This document shows positions 52,893 through 63,400 of a stretch of DNA of 64,000 nucleotides, one piece after another. The stretch lies in NCBI GenBank assembly GCA_949752735.1, contig OX457052.1, forward strand, positions 17,857,149 through 17,921,148, given 5' to 3'. Source of the stretch: Lumbricus terrestris (lineage: Eukaryota > Annelida > Clitellata > Crassiclitellata > Lumbricidae). The notes beneath the pieces are model-generated. The model saw nothing but the letters and a program-made list of their open reading frames with translations. It did not search any database and was not told the origin of the DNA. The position numbers and the translations under genes are program-made. Numbering within the stretch: position 1 is the first letter of the stretch; each line of letters opens with the position of its first letter.

Positions 52893-52913
52893 TGATTCGA
52901 CCTTAGGGACAGG
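52893..52913 (+). other. Possible 21-bp microexon
   Basis: TCATTGCAG precedes and GTAAGC follows 21 bp that read ADSTLGT in phase 1 to phase 1, the phase used throughout the cluster. It could be a remnant stalk exon of a lost gene, or chance. Confidence 0.25.
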
Positions 52914-53264
52914 TAAGCGGTCATTAAGGAATATGGAATTGGATTTGTGGTGTGGTAGGCTATCTGGAGAAGATTGCAAAACTTTAACGTAATGTCTCCT
53001 GCATTAAGCTTATTGCTTACATGCATAATGCAGGCAATTACCGAATGTAACCTGGGATTGCAACTCATTTCTTGTTTCAAAATTTGCTGCATAGATTTAC
53101 AATTTGACCGCAAATAATTAGTTTGTAAACTGTTTTTTGTTGTAGTGCCAGCCACAGTTTGTGAGCGCTCGACATCATAATAACAGACGACTTCATGAGC
53201 ATGCGACGAATAGACCTTGGTTCTGGAAAGCACACAACTGAAAATCAGGGTTAGATAAACGATT

Positions 53265-53690
53265 ATGTATTGGTACAGTCATGTCTTGGTACAGTCATGT
53301 CTTGGTACAGCCATGTCTAGGTGAAGTCATGTGACTTGGTAGAGTCATGTATTGGTGCAGTCATGTATTGGTACAGTCATATCTTGGTAGAGGCATGTAT
53401 TGGTGCAGTCATGTCTTGGTAAAGTCATGTCCTAGTACAGTCATGTCTTTGTACAGAAATGTATTGGTACAGTCATGTCTTGGTACAGTCGTGCCTTTGT
53501 ACAGAAATGCATTGGAACAGTCATGTCTTGGTGTGGTCATGCATTGGTACAGGCATGTCTTGGTGAAGTCTTGTCTTGGTAGAGGCATGTACAGTCATAT
53601 CTTGATAAAGTCATGTCTTAGTACAGTCATGTCTTTGTACAGAAATGTATTGGTAGAATCATGTCTTGGTGCACTCACGTTTCGGCATTG
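53265..53690. repeat. 16-bp tandem repeat array
   Basis: Degenerate copies of TTGGTACAGTCATGTC. The + frame over it is open by chance. No gene is inferred. Confidence 0.92.
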
Positions 53691-54040
53691 TCGCATAGCT
53701 TAATAGCTAATATGCTATTGTTTTTCTGTCGGAAGCTAAATAAATCATATTACGGTAGTTTCCCATCTGAGTAGTCACTGGCTACGTTTTCATCTTTATA
53801 TCTGAAAGTGAAAGATATTAAGCCTATATGCTCTATAACCTAAGATATACAATGGCAAGCAGCATGAAGAAATTCCTTATCCACTAAATATGCCTTCAAG
53901 CCATTGAAAACCCGCTTTTCGGCTCTTGATTCGGCAGTGGATGAACTCAGGTCTCTAGACTCGAAGTCAGTGGGTTAAAGTTCGAGCAGCAACTAGCCTA
54001 GATGTATTGTAGGCATAGCCTACAATTTGTTTGTTTGTTT

Positions 54041-54232
54041 GCGCCCCTTCAAGCTCTCTCTACTCAGAGGCGCTCCCGAATGCAGAGCGGACACTGCATC
54101 GGAGTTTCACGCCGAAGCGCTGAGCAATTGTGAGTGAAGGACTTGCCCAAGGTCCTTACGCGGCGAGGTGGATTCGAACCTCGAACCTTCCGGCTTCAAG
54201 GCAATGACGCCACCACTACGCCACCGCGCCTC
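54041..54232 (-). mobile_element. tRNA-derived SINE, minus strand
   Basis: The B-box appears as GGATTCGAACC and a diverged A-box lies near 54210-54225. The body and tail (GAGGCGCTCCCGAATGCAGA and GCGCCCCTTCAAGCTC) match the other copies. It is preceded by a TTTG run at the tail side. Confidence 0.88.
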
Positions 54233-54391
54233 ACAATTGTAGATCTACATCACTAAAAATTTTCGTGGCGGCGCTTTAACGCATGTAAAGTACGTAACTG
54301 AAATGTTATCAATCCAGCAGAGATATTTCAAAAACATTATTCCATTCTGAACTTCTCTATTAATAGCAAATTTCTTTGCATTTAAGAACAG

Positions 54392-57300
54392 ACGAAATTC
54401 GAAATTGCCGCACGCACGTAAAACGGAAGAGATTTCATTTGCTGATATGCGTCTTATGCATCGGAATCATTCTCACGACCCCTCAGTTGGCGTCATCACA
54501 AGGTTGGTCGAAATAAAATTTAAAATAAAAATAATAATAATATTAACACTTGATTTCAGCGACGAATAGACTAGGCCTATGTCTAGATGTCGTTCCAGAA
54601 GCATTTATTTTATTAATCAGTGATCAAGTCCCTGATGGATCTATGTAGCCTACCTGGGGCAAATAATAATGATAATAATAGCCTAATAATAATTATTATT
54701 ATTGTTATTATTATTATTATATTATTGTTATTATTAGGTCTATTGCTATTACGGCAATAAATGGTGCCGTAACACGGTCATGCCGTCACATGGGCACCTT
54801 ATAAAGCAGAAAGAACCTACGGAGCTATAGGCAACATCCCGCGATAAGCCACAAGCGGCGCCCTTCCAAGGTTTAATGCAATGTAATGTAAATCTTCGAG
54901 AATTTCTCAGCGCTCACAAAAGCCACGTCAGGGAGACCAGCTCATTCACCAGCGCTATAAATCATCGTCTTTTAATTAACTTTCATGGATCTAGATGTAG
55001 ATGTAAGCTTAATTGATTGTGGTCGTCATAGGCGCAACCACCCTATGGGACCCACGGGACGCGTCCCCCCAACTTTTGAGTGGTCCCATTGACTTTATCA
55101 TTATGGTCCCCCCAACTTTTAGGACGTGATTCATTTGGTCGCCCCCAACTTTTAGGACGTGATTGCGCCTATGGTGGTCGTCCGTTCATAGGCCTACTAT
55201 GAATTGTAATCATGCTGCGGTGTGAAATTCAACGAAGATGATTGTTTTTATCAAATTTAAATCGGAGGCCTAATTAAATTTATGCTTTCTCTGTTATTGT
55301 CTCCATGAAATGGAATGGGTTCCCACACCATATGCCTATGATTTGGTCATTATGCTTTTGATCACAGCCTTAAAACAGTACTTTTCAGCCGCGGTGTAGT
55401 CGGGAGCGCTTCTGAGTAGTAACCTTGAATGGGCGCTATATAAATCTCTATACTGAATGAATGAATGAAAAAAGTAAAGTTTATCGTATAGTGCATTCAA
55501 TCGCATTGTTGACAGAGAACATCATGGATTGTAGTTTATGAACAGTAAGAAATGTTTATGAACAGTAAGAAATGAGCATGAAAAGTCTATTTCAAGGCCG
55601 TAGCTAGGGGGTGTTTAAACACCGTCCCCCAAATGGAAAATGTAAAACAATTAATGCATTTACGAGCACAAAGCATGAAATAAAACCATGAAAACACCAC
55701 CACCCTGAAATAGAAAATTGTAAAAAATAGAATTAATTAACTGGTGACATTTTGTGAAAATTTCGATAATTTCGGCCGGATGACTACAAAAAGGTCATCA
55801 GTTTTTCAGGAAAGGAAATCGGTGAAACATCCCCCGAAATAAAATCCTGGCTACGGCCTTGGTCTATTCTAATGTTTTCCTTTTAATCTATCAGACAGAA
55901 GTCAGTGTTTGCCGCATTGCTGGAATAAAACATCACAGGATATAAGCTTCACCGACGGCGTGCATTTGGAAACAATTTCCGAAGAACGAGATTGTAAGGA
56001 TGTCTGTTTTAACAACGAAACGTGCACCGGTGTGTACTGGGGATTCGACGCCACTTTGATGAATACCAGTTGCTGGCTTCAAATGCCGTTCTCTGGTACA
56101 ACGGCATCTTTGAAAAATGCCAACTATTGGGATTTGACTACCTGCTCAGGTAAACGGATTCTACGAGTGTAGTTCTGTTCAACTCTGTGCGATTCTACTG
56201 GGAATGCCAGATTAATTTAAATGATGTTGTCAATAATACGATTAACCCTACCCAGGACCGTGCAAATCTCGCCCCATATATAAACTCAAGCAATAGCGAC
56301 CGGAATTTGTTCCGTTCTTCAGTTGTATTGTATTGTATCTGACCATTTGTAAAGCGCTTCTTGCAGCAAGAGCCTTTCAGAAGCGCTCCCAGTGCGTTCA
56401 ACCCCGAGAAAAAAGGCAAGTTTTCAGACGAGAGAAAGACGAGGATACACTACCAGAGAGGATGGCAGAGCGAACTGATGGGGAAGCCCATTCCATAGGG
56501 AGGGACCAATGCAGGCAATGCAGTTGGTCCGTGTTCCAATGTTTCGTGACAACGCTGAAACTCCATTCGCTGCAGTAGCCTACTGACCCTAATGAGCTGG
56601 ATTAAACAATATCGCCCGAATAAATAACTAGACAAATCGACGCAAGTTTGTTTGCATCTTCAATTAAATTTAAGTTGTTTATTAGTTTAAAAAAGACAGG
56701 CAATTATGCATTCACAATCAGTAGGCTGCACACAGTATAGCTACCCACTACACCACCGTGGGGCGCGGTGGTGTAGTGGGTATGGTCATTGCCTGGCAGC
56801 CGGAAAGTTGCAGGTTCGAATCCACCTCAAGTCGCCGCGTAGGATCTTGGGCAATTCCTTCACTCGCAATTGCTCAGCGCTTCAGCGCAAAACTCCGATG
56901 CAGTGTCCGCGTTGCAGTCGGTAGCACCTCTGAGTAGTGAGATTGAAGGGGCGCTATAACAGGTGCATATACAAACAGAACAGTGATTAATTGTAGTTAA
57001 CAATAGTTACGATGATAATATTATAGCCTACTGCACAATCATCACTGCGCATGTTATGGAGCAATAGACTACCCGCTAGATGGAGACCTATAGTTACCAG
57101 AAACATATTCATTGCTTCATACGAAGATGATAATTAAGAGTTACCAGAAACATATTCAATTTCTTCACACGAAGATGATAATTAAATCAGACATCTTGCA
57201 CAATTCTATCGATATATAATTATTGACCAGATCCTTGAAATTTCTTATGGCACAGACGACTGCGTTACGTACTGTTGGCTGCCAAAATGGGTGAACGTTC

Positions 57301-60300
57301 AAAGTACGGACGGCTCTGTTCAAAAAGATATAAGCGGTGAGGGTCAATGCAAGTCGCTCTGCAGCAAAGATCAGACATGCAACGGAGTCGATTGGGACGG
57401 AAAGGAGCCGTCTTGCTCGCTACTGTTTGCGTCTGAAATCAAGCGAAATAGCATCATGGATCCGATTCGTCACTGGGAAATCATACGAAATCTACAAGCC
57501 AACTGCTTGCTGGGTAAGCACGCAACTTTATTCTGATTCTATTCTGTTGACCAACAGTAAGTGCTGTATATAATATAATATAATATAATATAATATAATA
57601 TAATATAATATAATATAATATAATAAATATAATATGATATAATATAATATAATATAATATAATATATAATATAATATAATATAATATAATATAATATAAT
57701 ATAATATAACATATAATATAATATAATATATTAATCCATTTATTTCTAGAAACAACAGACAAATCGCTGCAGGTGTATAGCATATAAATATATTAATAAA
57801 TTGACAGTATGGCTATAATTTATGGCTGAGTTGATTAGTGCGTGTTTTTATATAACATTCTTGTGTTAAAATTCATCAAGTCTTGATCAGAATGGGCAAA
57901 ATTGTGAACACTTTGACGAAAGCTATAAAACGGATCTCGCTGCAGTTGAAAGATGTCACGGAGGACATGAAGTTCATTTCCCTGAACAGCTTTAAGGAGT
58001 GTTGCGTCAGCCGCTTGTGCTATCATTTCATCCGCCATGTACTCTTAATCTTCAGACAGAGGTTTTTGTAGACACTGTAACAGATAGCCAACGACAGGAT
58101 GATCAGTGTGGCACACGGAATAATTATTTTATGCAATGCATGATTGCCCTATCGGTAAACGGTAAATTCTATGACCTGTTTGCGCTGACAGAAACGTCCA
58201 GCGTTGCAATGAAACAAACTACCAAATGAATCGGCTTGTTGGACTAATTTTCTTTAAATTTTGCGTTGTTTTCATTGGCAGTCGTAACGCTGAACTTGTT
58301 AATTAACTTCTTGTGCATTCAATCTCATCGTTTTCTTTTTGTTTCTATTAGAAGCAAAAGATCTCCATGAAGTAGGCCTACTACCAACTACTGTTGCTGT
58401 CGAACCCGTGTTTGGTGAAAACGAGACGGTGGTTCCAACTGAGATTCCATCGTTTTCTTCCGGGAATGAAACTGTCTCAAATGAAACAAAGGAACAGCCC
58501 AAGCCCATCGGTGGCGGAAAATCTACTGGAAATAAGACAACTTCTCTCATCGTTCATGGTCATGAGCAGCGCAGTCATGTTAACCTTAATCAGCCAGGTC
58601 GTTGTCCGTCCTACCTTGCAGGTATACACTCACCAGGGATACCACTCATAGCTTTTCCACCGAGGTCTAAGAAATTTATGAATCTAGCCTTTTCTAGCCT
58701 TTTTTCAACTGCATCTGACTTTTTGAAATTCAGAGTGACATCCCTGACGCTTACTATCAAGAGGTGATCATCTCTTCGGCAATTAGGCTAGTTCAGTCTT
58801 ATTAATTTCGTGGAATGCGTTAATAGTATCAGACTGCATTGCATTCAAATTAAATTCTGTCCGTTATTGATGAAAAGAATTACTTAGAGTTGGCATGCTC
58901 CATACAAATCGGATGGATGAAGGATTAAGCGTCACACTTAACATGCAGGTTTTGATGTGACCGCTCATCGCCTTGTGGATGAGGTGACAAGTTTTAAAAT
59001 GCACACACACATACACAGTTTACACACATATACACACCGAAAACTGGGAAAAAAACTTTAACTTAATCCACTTTTAGATTCACTACCGTTTAGAAAAGCT
59101 ATTCATCAGGAATGCGATTCTTAACGACAATAATTATTCTGCAAATTGAGGCAGTTTAAGTGACGCGCCATTTTAGGGTACATCACCTGGGTCGGATCTG
59201 AGTCTGAGTCTGGGTCTTGGTTGGGTCTGGTCTAAGTCTGGGTTGGGTCAGTTTTGAGTCTGGGTCGGATCTGAGTCCGAGTCCGAGTCTGGGTCTTGGT
59301 TGGGTCTGGTCTAAGTCTGGGTTGGGTCAGTTTTGAGGCTGGGTCGGGTCTGAGTCTGGGTCGGGTCTAAGTCTGAGTCTGGGTCTTGGTTGGGTCTCGG
59401 TCAGGTCTGAGTCTAAGTCTTGGTTGGGTCTGGTCTGAGTCTGGACTGGGTTCCATCTGGCTGAGGCGCATACATGGCGTCAACAATCGAACATCACTGG
59501 GTAACCTCTTAACCATCCAGCCTGTGACTGTCCAAATTTGTTTGTACACACCTCAGTGAGATGAAGGATCGAATGTAGGGCCTGCATGTTAAACTGTCGG
59601 AGTGATGTAAGTAAGTAAGTAAGTAAGTAGGTAAGTATGTAAATGAATAAGTTAGTAAGTAAGGAAGTTAGTAAGTAAGTAAGTAATTGAGTAAGTAGGC
59701 AAGTAAGTAAGTAAGTAAGTAATTATACCCTTTATCACTCCATTTGCAAACGCCACCATGGGGTATCAAATAGATTGCAGAACAAAGCCCAGAAGTACAT
59801 GTAGACATAATATTAATAAAGTATAGTAATGATAATTATGTAATGAAGTGGTTTCTGCCATGATTCACGTGCACCGTACGTCAAGTTAGACCACGCTTGG
59901 ATTCACTGCGGAAAAGCTCGAGTGTAGATATTATTAGCTTCTTTGTAATGTATGCGCTAACGTGTTATTGGTTACTGTTATTGATTTCAGGCATAATAAC
60001 GATGACTGCGATGATGGCGGTTTGCATTGTGATCATAAGCAGTCTCATCGCATACATAATCTACCTTCGTCTTCGACTGAATAAACTCGAACGCAAGCTT
60101 GTCTCGTTGGACCCTGGCTATCGAGACTACCAGTCCATCCAGGTATGCGCACAAAGTCTATTCAAGTCCATTAGCAGTAGATTATCAATGTATTATTTTG
60201 AATATTTTATATTGACGTGGAGACTGGTTTAACTGCGACATTTTGACGAAACCGATTTTTTATTGCTAGTGGTTCTCTGGTAGCAGGCTAGCATAGGCTA

Positions 60301-61358
60301 CTAATTGATTGTCAATGATTTATAGTAATTTGTAACTAGAATGCGGAGTGGCAATCGACTTTGTAAAGCTGGGAATAGCTGTTGTGATAATGAAGTGTTG
60401 TGATTGCTTTAACTTTACAATGAACAGCAAAAACATTTTTACGGCATTATATCATCAAAAAGTCGCTAAAAAGTTAAAAGGATAATTTGAAATACGATTA
60501 CCTCTACTTCTGTAAGACAAAGTAGGGTTTGCTGATCAAAAACGTCATTCATAATTTAATATCGCAAGTGACACTTTATTATGACGATGGTTGACCGATT
60601 ATAGCTGCAAGTTAAAAAATAGGGCTGTAACGAATAGGTGATTTTCACTATTCTGCAAAATAGGAATAACTGGACCAACTATTCAGTCGAATACGAATGT
60701 GAATAATGTACAAAGTATAGGTCTACCGACAACATTGAAAATTTAAAATGTTAGCAAACGTTTCAGTTCAGTAAGTTTAATACATAAACTAAAAGTGAAC
60801 AGTCAATTACATGTAATTTAATTACATGTAATTTAATTACATGTAATTTGATTACATGTAATTTAATTACATGTAATTTAATTACATGTAATCTAACTAC
60901 ATGTAATCTAACTACATGTAACTTAATCACGTGTAAGTTGATTAATTACATGTAATTTAATTACATGTAATTTAACTACATGTAATTTAATTGCATGTAA
61001 TTTAATATGCATCCTTCTGCCACTCACCATAACAGCCGCAGAAACAGATGTCAAATGCCGAATAACCATTTGACCCCCTATCCTGAGTATCCTCCCCAGA
61101 AACAAATACGAAGCGAATGTCAATTAAGATAATAAAATAAGATAAGAAATGTGATATGCCAAACAAATCTCTGTTCACGGAAACGGCGTTTGTTGTCAAA
61201 AGCTGTCGTTAAAATCCGGATCCATCCCTGTTCAGTGTTCAACCCTAATTAAAAAAGACAGGGCCCTGAAATTGATTATGACTATTTTTGGTGTGTTTTT
61301 CTAATTTCAGCAAACTCCGGATGCGTCCGAGGATGAGTACACGGACCTGGAATATTGA
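54392..61358 (+). CDS. Gene D: transmembrane receptor with two PAN-like domains and a canonical ITAM-like tail (6 exons)
   Basis: Predicted exons are 54392 or 54412-54502, 55895-56149, 57256-57513, 58352-58621 (or 58597), 59991-60142 and 61311-61358; phases are 1,1,1,1,0. The order is a signal-like hydrophobic segment, two seven-cysteine PAN-like domains, a long stalk with NxT/NxS sites, a TM segment and a tail. The tail joins YQSI to YTDL with 10 residues between, inside the YxxL/I-x(6-12)-YxxL/I ITAM definition. Domain a resembles 43345-43581 and domain b 44056-44301, so the ectodomain is a sister of gene C. The TM exon is the most divergent of the four. The odd point is the first exon: no ATG lies in frame with the hydrophobic segment between the upstream stop and the donor, so the start codon is either in an undetected upstream exon, a non-AUG codon (ACG at 54412), or lost. 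Surface receptor function is inferred. Confidence 0.8.
54412..54502 (+). CDS. Gene D exon 1: signal-peptide-like segment without ATG
   Basis: From the ACG at 54412 the frame gives HVKRKRFHLLICVLCIGIIL, then TTPQLASSQ, then G|GTTGGT in phase 1. Basic n-region, hydrophobic core and small-residue c-region are ideal for a signal peptide. An acceptor-like AAGAACAG ends at 54391, so this may instead be an internal exon. Confidence 0.6.
55027..55173. mobile_element. 147-bp hAT-like MITE, CATAGGCGCAA ends
   Basis: The perfect ends CATAGGCGCAA and TTGCGCCTATG have the exact duplication GTGGTCGT (55019-55026 and 55174-55181). Nearly identical to 770-914. It lies in gene D intron 1. Confidence 0.95.
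55385..55475 (+). repeat. SINE tail fragment
   Basis: GCGGTGTAGTCGGGAGCGCT, TCTGAGTAGTAACCTTGAA and GGGCGCTATATAAA match SINE/LINE tails, followed by GAATGAATGA. Confidence 0.7.
55593..55861. mobile_element. 269-bp hAT-like MITE, CAAGGCCGTAGC ends
   Basis: The ends CAAGGCCGTAGCTAGG and CCTGGCTACGGCCTTG are flanked by GTCTATTT and GTCTATTC, a 7-of-8 duplication. It ends 34 bp before the first PAN exon of gene D. Confidence 0.9.
55895..56149 (+). CDS. Gene D exon 2: PAN-like domain a
   Basis: The acceptor TTTTAATCTATCAG is followed by QCLPHCWNKTS, ERDCKDVCFNNETCTGVYWG, TSCWLQMPFSG and NYWDLTTCSG: seven cysteines in the family pattern, with VYW for VDW and NYW for HW. The donor is TCAG|GTAAAC. 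Confidence 0.92.
56330..56400 (-). repeat. SINE/LINE tail-like fragment
   Basis: TTGTAAAGCGCTTC and AGAAGCGCTCCCAG resemble the GCGCTATAA...GGAGCGC tail found elsewhere. Weak. Confidence 0.4.
56741..56972 (+). mobile_element. tRNA-derived SINE with an inverted copy of its own 5' end
   Basis: The A-box TGGTGTAGTGGGT is at 56769-56781 and the B-box GGTTCGAATCC at 56813-56823, with the tail GAAGGGGCGCTATAAC. Just upstream, 56742-56758 is the exact inverse of 56766-56782 (17 bp, 7-nt spacer), so the head is folded back on itself. It lies in gene D intron 2. Confidence 0.9.
57256..57513 (+). CDS. Gene D exon 3: PAN-like domain b
   Basis: The acceptor TTCTTATGGCACAG is followed by DDCVTYCWLPKW, GQCKSLCSKDQTCNGVDWDG, PSCSLLFAS and RHWEIIRNLQANC. 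It is closest to gene C domain b (shared YCW.P, GVDW, RHW.I.RNL). The donor is CTGG|GTAAGC. Confidence 0.92.
57568..57735. repeat. (ATAAT)n microsatellite
   Basis: Pentanucleotide repeats of ATAAT type, about 160 bp, in gene D intron 3. Frames over it are artefacts. Confidence 0.95.
57736..58351. other. Gene D intron 3, distal part
   Basis: TTATTTCTAG|AAACAACAGA...CTGCAG|GTGTAT near 57751-57773 looks like a small exon but does not keep phase 1. Another acceptor at about 58057 leads to an in-frame stop. No exon is called. Confidence 0.45.
58352..58621 (+). CDS. Gene D exon 4: long stalk with two possible donors
   Basis: The acceptor TTTGTTTCTATTAG is followed in phase 1 by EAKDLHEVGLLPTTVAVEPV, a Glu/Thr/Ser-rich stretch with NET, NKT and NET sites, and VNLNQPG. 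Donors at 58598 (CCAG|GTCGTT) and 58622 (GCAG|GTATAC) are both phase 1. The second adds CPSYLAG, similar to the SYNLLAG end in gene C, and is preferred. Confidence 0.78.
59180..59465. repeat. Tandem TCTGGGTC-type repeat
   Basis: GAGTCTGGGTCTTGGTTGGG and GTCTGGTCTAAGTCTGGG are repeated with a higher-order period of roughly 73-85 bp. Gene D intron 4. Confidence 0.85.
59604..59722. repeat. (AAGT)n microsatellite
   Basis: GTAAGTAAGTAAGTAAGT with interruptions. It lies in gene D intron 4. Confidence 0.92.
59991..60142 (+). CDS. Gene D exon 5: transmembrane segment and YQSI
   Basis: The acceptor GTTATTGATTTCAG is followed by GIITMTAMMAVCIVIISSLI, AYIIYLRLRLNKLERKLVSL, DPGYRDYQSIQ and the donor CAG|GTATGC in phase 0. 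Same exon layout as A, B and C, but a longer basic juxtamembrane segment. Confidence 0.92.
60805..61008. repeat. 15-bp tandem repeat (TTACATGTAATTTAA)n
   Basis: About 13 copies, each with a palindromic TTACATGTAA core. Gene D intron 5. Confidence 0.93.
61311..61358 (+). CDS. Gene D exon 6: cytoplasmic tail with YTDL
   Basis: The acceptor TTTTTCTAATTTCAG is followed in phase 0 by QTPDASEDEYTDLEY and TGA at 61356-61358. Acidic residues before the Tyr favour Src-family-type phosphorylation, by analogy. ATTAAA at about 61577 may be the poly(A) signal. Confidence 0.9.
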   Translation, partial: QTPDASEDEYTDLEY

Positions 61359-62046
61359 CCTGCTCTCCCCAGACGAGCGATTTTATGGCATAACTTCATT
61401 GCGTCTGCTCTACGTAAATTATTACTGAGGTTATAAAGCCCAATTAACCTCCTGTGGACGCTAACTAGATTTTCTATTTCTATGGACTCGTAGAATAAGT
61501 TGGCACTGACAATGCTGTCTTTAAACAGCTGGCTACCATTTATGGAAATATCGACATTAAACTAACGTTTCGATTCGATTAAAGATTGTGCATAAAATGC
61601 ATTTATTTTAAAACCAAAGAAGATCAGATATGCTGATAAAGACAAATGCATAAAAACGTGAATGATTTTATACTCTAACTACCGATAACTGATTAGTTTC
61701 TTTATATTTCAGTATTGCTACCCTCGAATTAAAATTATTGGTAATATAAATGTCTTCTCATCATGTTGCACCTAGGAATAGCCTACATTATGCGCAAGAA
61801 GTCATTCTGTTATCCCTACAGAATGGATTAGATCTAACTGTGGATGAACTGGTAGCGAAGACGGTAATTAGGCTACTGACCATGATATGACCCTGCATTA
61901 GAAACGTGCAGCGAATCCAGATCTGTGAAGCACTTTTCTGAGTCGAATGCTGTGTACTGTAAGCTTATTGTACTGTATTGTATGCCTATCTATCAATTTG
62001 TAATGCGCCTCCCACCAATTTGTTTGTATGTTTGTATGTGCACTTG
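61359..62046. other. 3' flank of gene D
   Basis: Probably 3' UTR up to about 61600. Beyond that nothing is recognised until the SINE fragment. Confidence 0.5.
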
Positions 62047-62183
62047 TTATAGCGCCCCTTCAAGCTCTAACTACTCAGAGGCGCTCCCGAATGCAGAGCG
62101 GACACTGCATCGGAGTTTCACGCCGAAGCGCTGAGCAATTGTGAGTGAAGGACTTGCCCAAGGTCCTTACGCGGCGAGGTGGA
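62047..62183 (-). mobile_element. SINE fragment, head missing
   Basis: Tail and body are as at 54041-54232, but the copy stops at GAGGTGGAT, exactly at the B-box, where LINE-like sequence begins. Confidence 0.88.
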
Positions 62184-62300
62184 TAGCGCTCCCATCGTTA
62201 GATCCAGAGACTGGAGAGTAGCAAAGAACGGGCATTGGGTACCAGTTAATAACGAAGGAAGTGTCAATGGTGGGAACTGATTCCAAAGTGCAGGGCCAAC
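62184..62300 (-). pseudogene. LINE ORF2 C-terminal fragment
   Basis: The minus strand reads [20 protein letters not shown] and CPFFATLQSLDLTM, a diverged form of the VGPxxWNxLPL end of CR1/L2-like LINEs. It runs into the minisatellite. Confidence 0.65.
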
Positions 62301-63400
62301 AGGGAGTAACTGTGACCTACTTTCGGTAGCCAACAGGGAGTAACTGTGACCTGCTTTGGGTAGCCAACAGGGAGTAACTGTGACCTGCTTTGGGTAGCCA
62401 ACAGGGAGTAACTGTGACCTGCTTTGGGTAGCCAACAGGGAGTAACTGTGACCTGCTTTGGGTAGCCAACAGGGAGTAACTGTGACCTGCTTTGGGTAGC
62501 CAACAGGTAGTAACTGTGACCTGCTTTGGGTAGCCAACAGGGAGTAACTGTGACCTGCTTTGGGTAGCCAACAGGGAGTAACTGTGACCTGCTTTGGGTA
62601 GCCAACAGGGAGTAACTGTGACCTGCTTTGGGTAGCCAACAGGGAGTAACTGTGACCTGCTTTAGGTAGCCAACAGGGAGTAACTGTGACCTGCTTTAGG
62701 TAGCCAACAGGGAGTAACTGTGACCCGCTTTAGGTAGCCAAAAGGGAGTAACTGTGACCCGCTTTAGGTAGCCAACAGGGAGTAACTGTGACCTGCTTTA
62801 GGTAGCCAACAGGGAGTAACTGTGACCTGTTTTAGGTAGCCAACAGGGAGTAACTGTGACCTGCTTTAGGTAGCCAACAGGGAGTAACTGTGACCTGCTT
62901 TAGGTAGCCAACAGGGAGTAACTGTGACCTGCTTTGGGTAGCCAACAGGGAGTAACTGTGACCTGCTTTGGGTAGCCAACAGGGAGTAACTGTGACCTGC
63001 TTTGGGTAGCCGACAGGGAGTAACTGTGACCTGCTTTGGGTAGCCAACAGGGAGTAACTGTGACCTGCTTTGGGTAGCCAACAGGAAGTAACTGTGACCT
63101 GCTTTAGGTAGCCAACAGGGAGTAACTGTGACCTGCTTTAGGTAGCTAACAGGGAGTAACTGTGACCCGCTTTAGGTAGCCAACAGGGAGTAACTGTGAC
63201 CTGCTTTAGGTAGCCAACAGGGAGCAACTATGACCCGCTTTAGGTAGCCAACAGGGAGTAACTGTGACCTGCTTTAGGTAGCCAACAGGGAGTAACTGTG
63301 ACCTACTTTAGGTAGCCAACAGGGAGTAACTGTGACCTGCTTTAGGTAGCCAACAGGGAGTAACTGTGACCTGCTTTAGGTAGCCAACAGGGAGTAACTG
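62291..63400. repeat. 34-bp minisatellite, about 32 copies
   Basis: The unit is GGTAGCCAACAGGGAGTAAC followed by TGTGACCTGCTTTA or ...TTTG. Because 34 is not a multiple of 3, all three minus frames are open and repeat every 102 bp; they are not genes. Two variants (TTTGGG and TTTAGG) occur in blocks. Confidence 0.97.

Noticed and set aside
53347..53703. 118-residue frame rich in Cys, Val and Leu repeats
   Set aside because: Generated by the 16-bp tandem repeat; no splice support.
56769..56823. A tRNA gene, because of A-box and B-box
   Set aside because: No anticodon-arm or acceptor-stem pairing was evident and the same head occurs in several SINE copies with a LINE-type tail.
57751..57773. 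Small exon in gene D intron 3
   Set aside because: Splice-like borders, but it would enter in phase 1 and leave in phase 0, breaking the frame of the stalk exon.
62118..63081. Several overlapping minus-strand frames with repeated QLLPVGYPKQVTV
   Set aside because: Product of the 34-bp minisatellite being open in all three frames.
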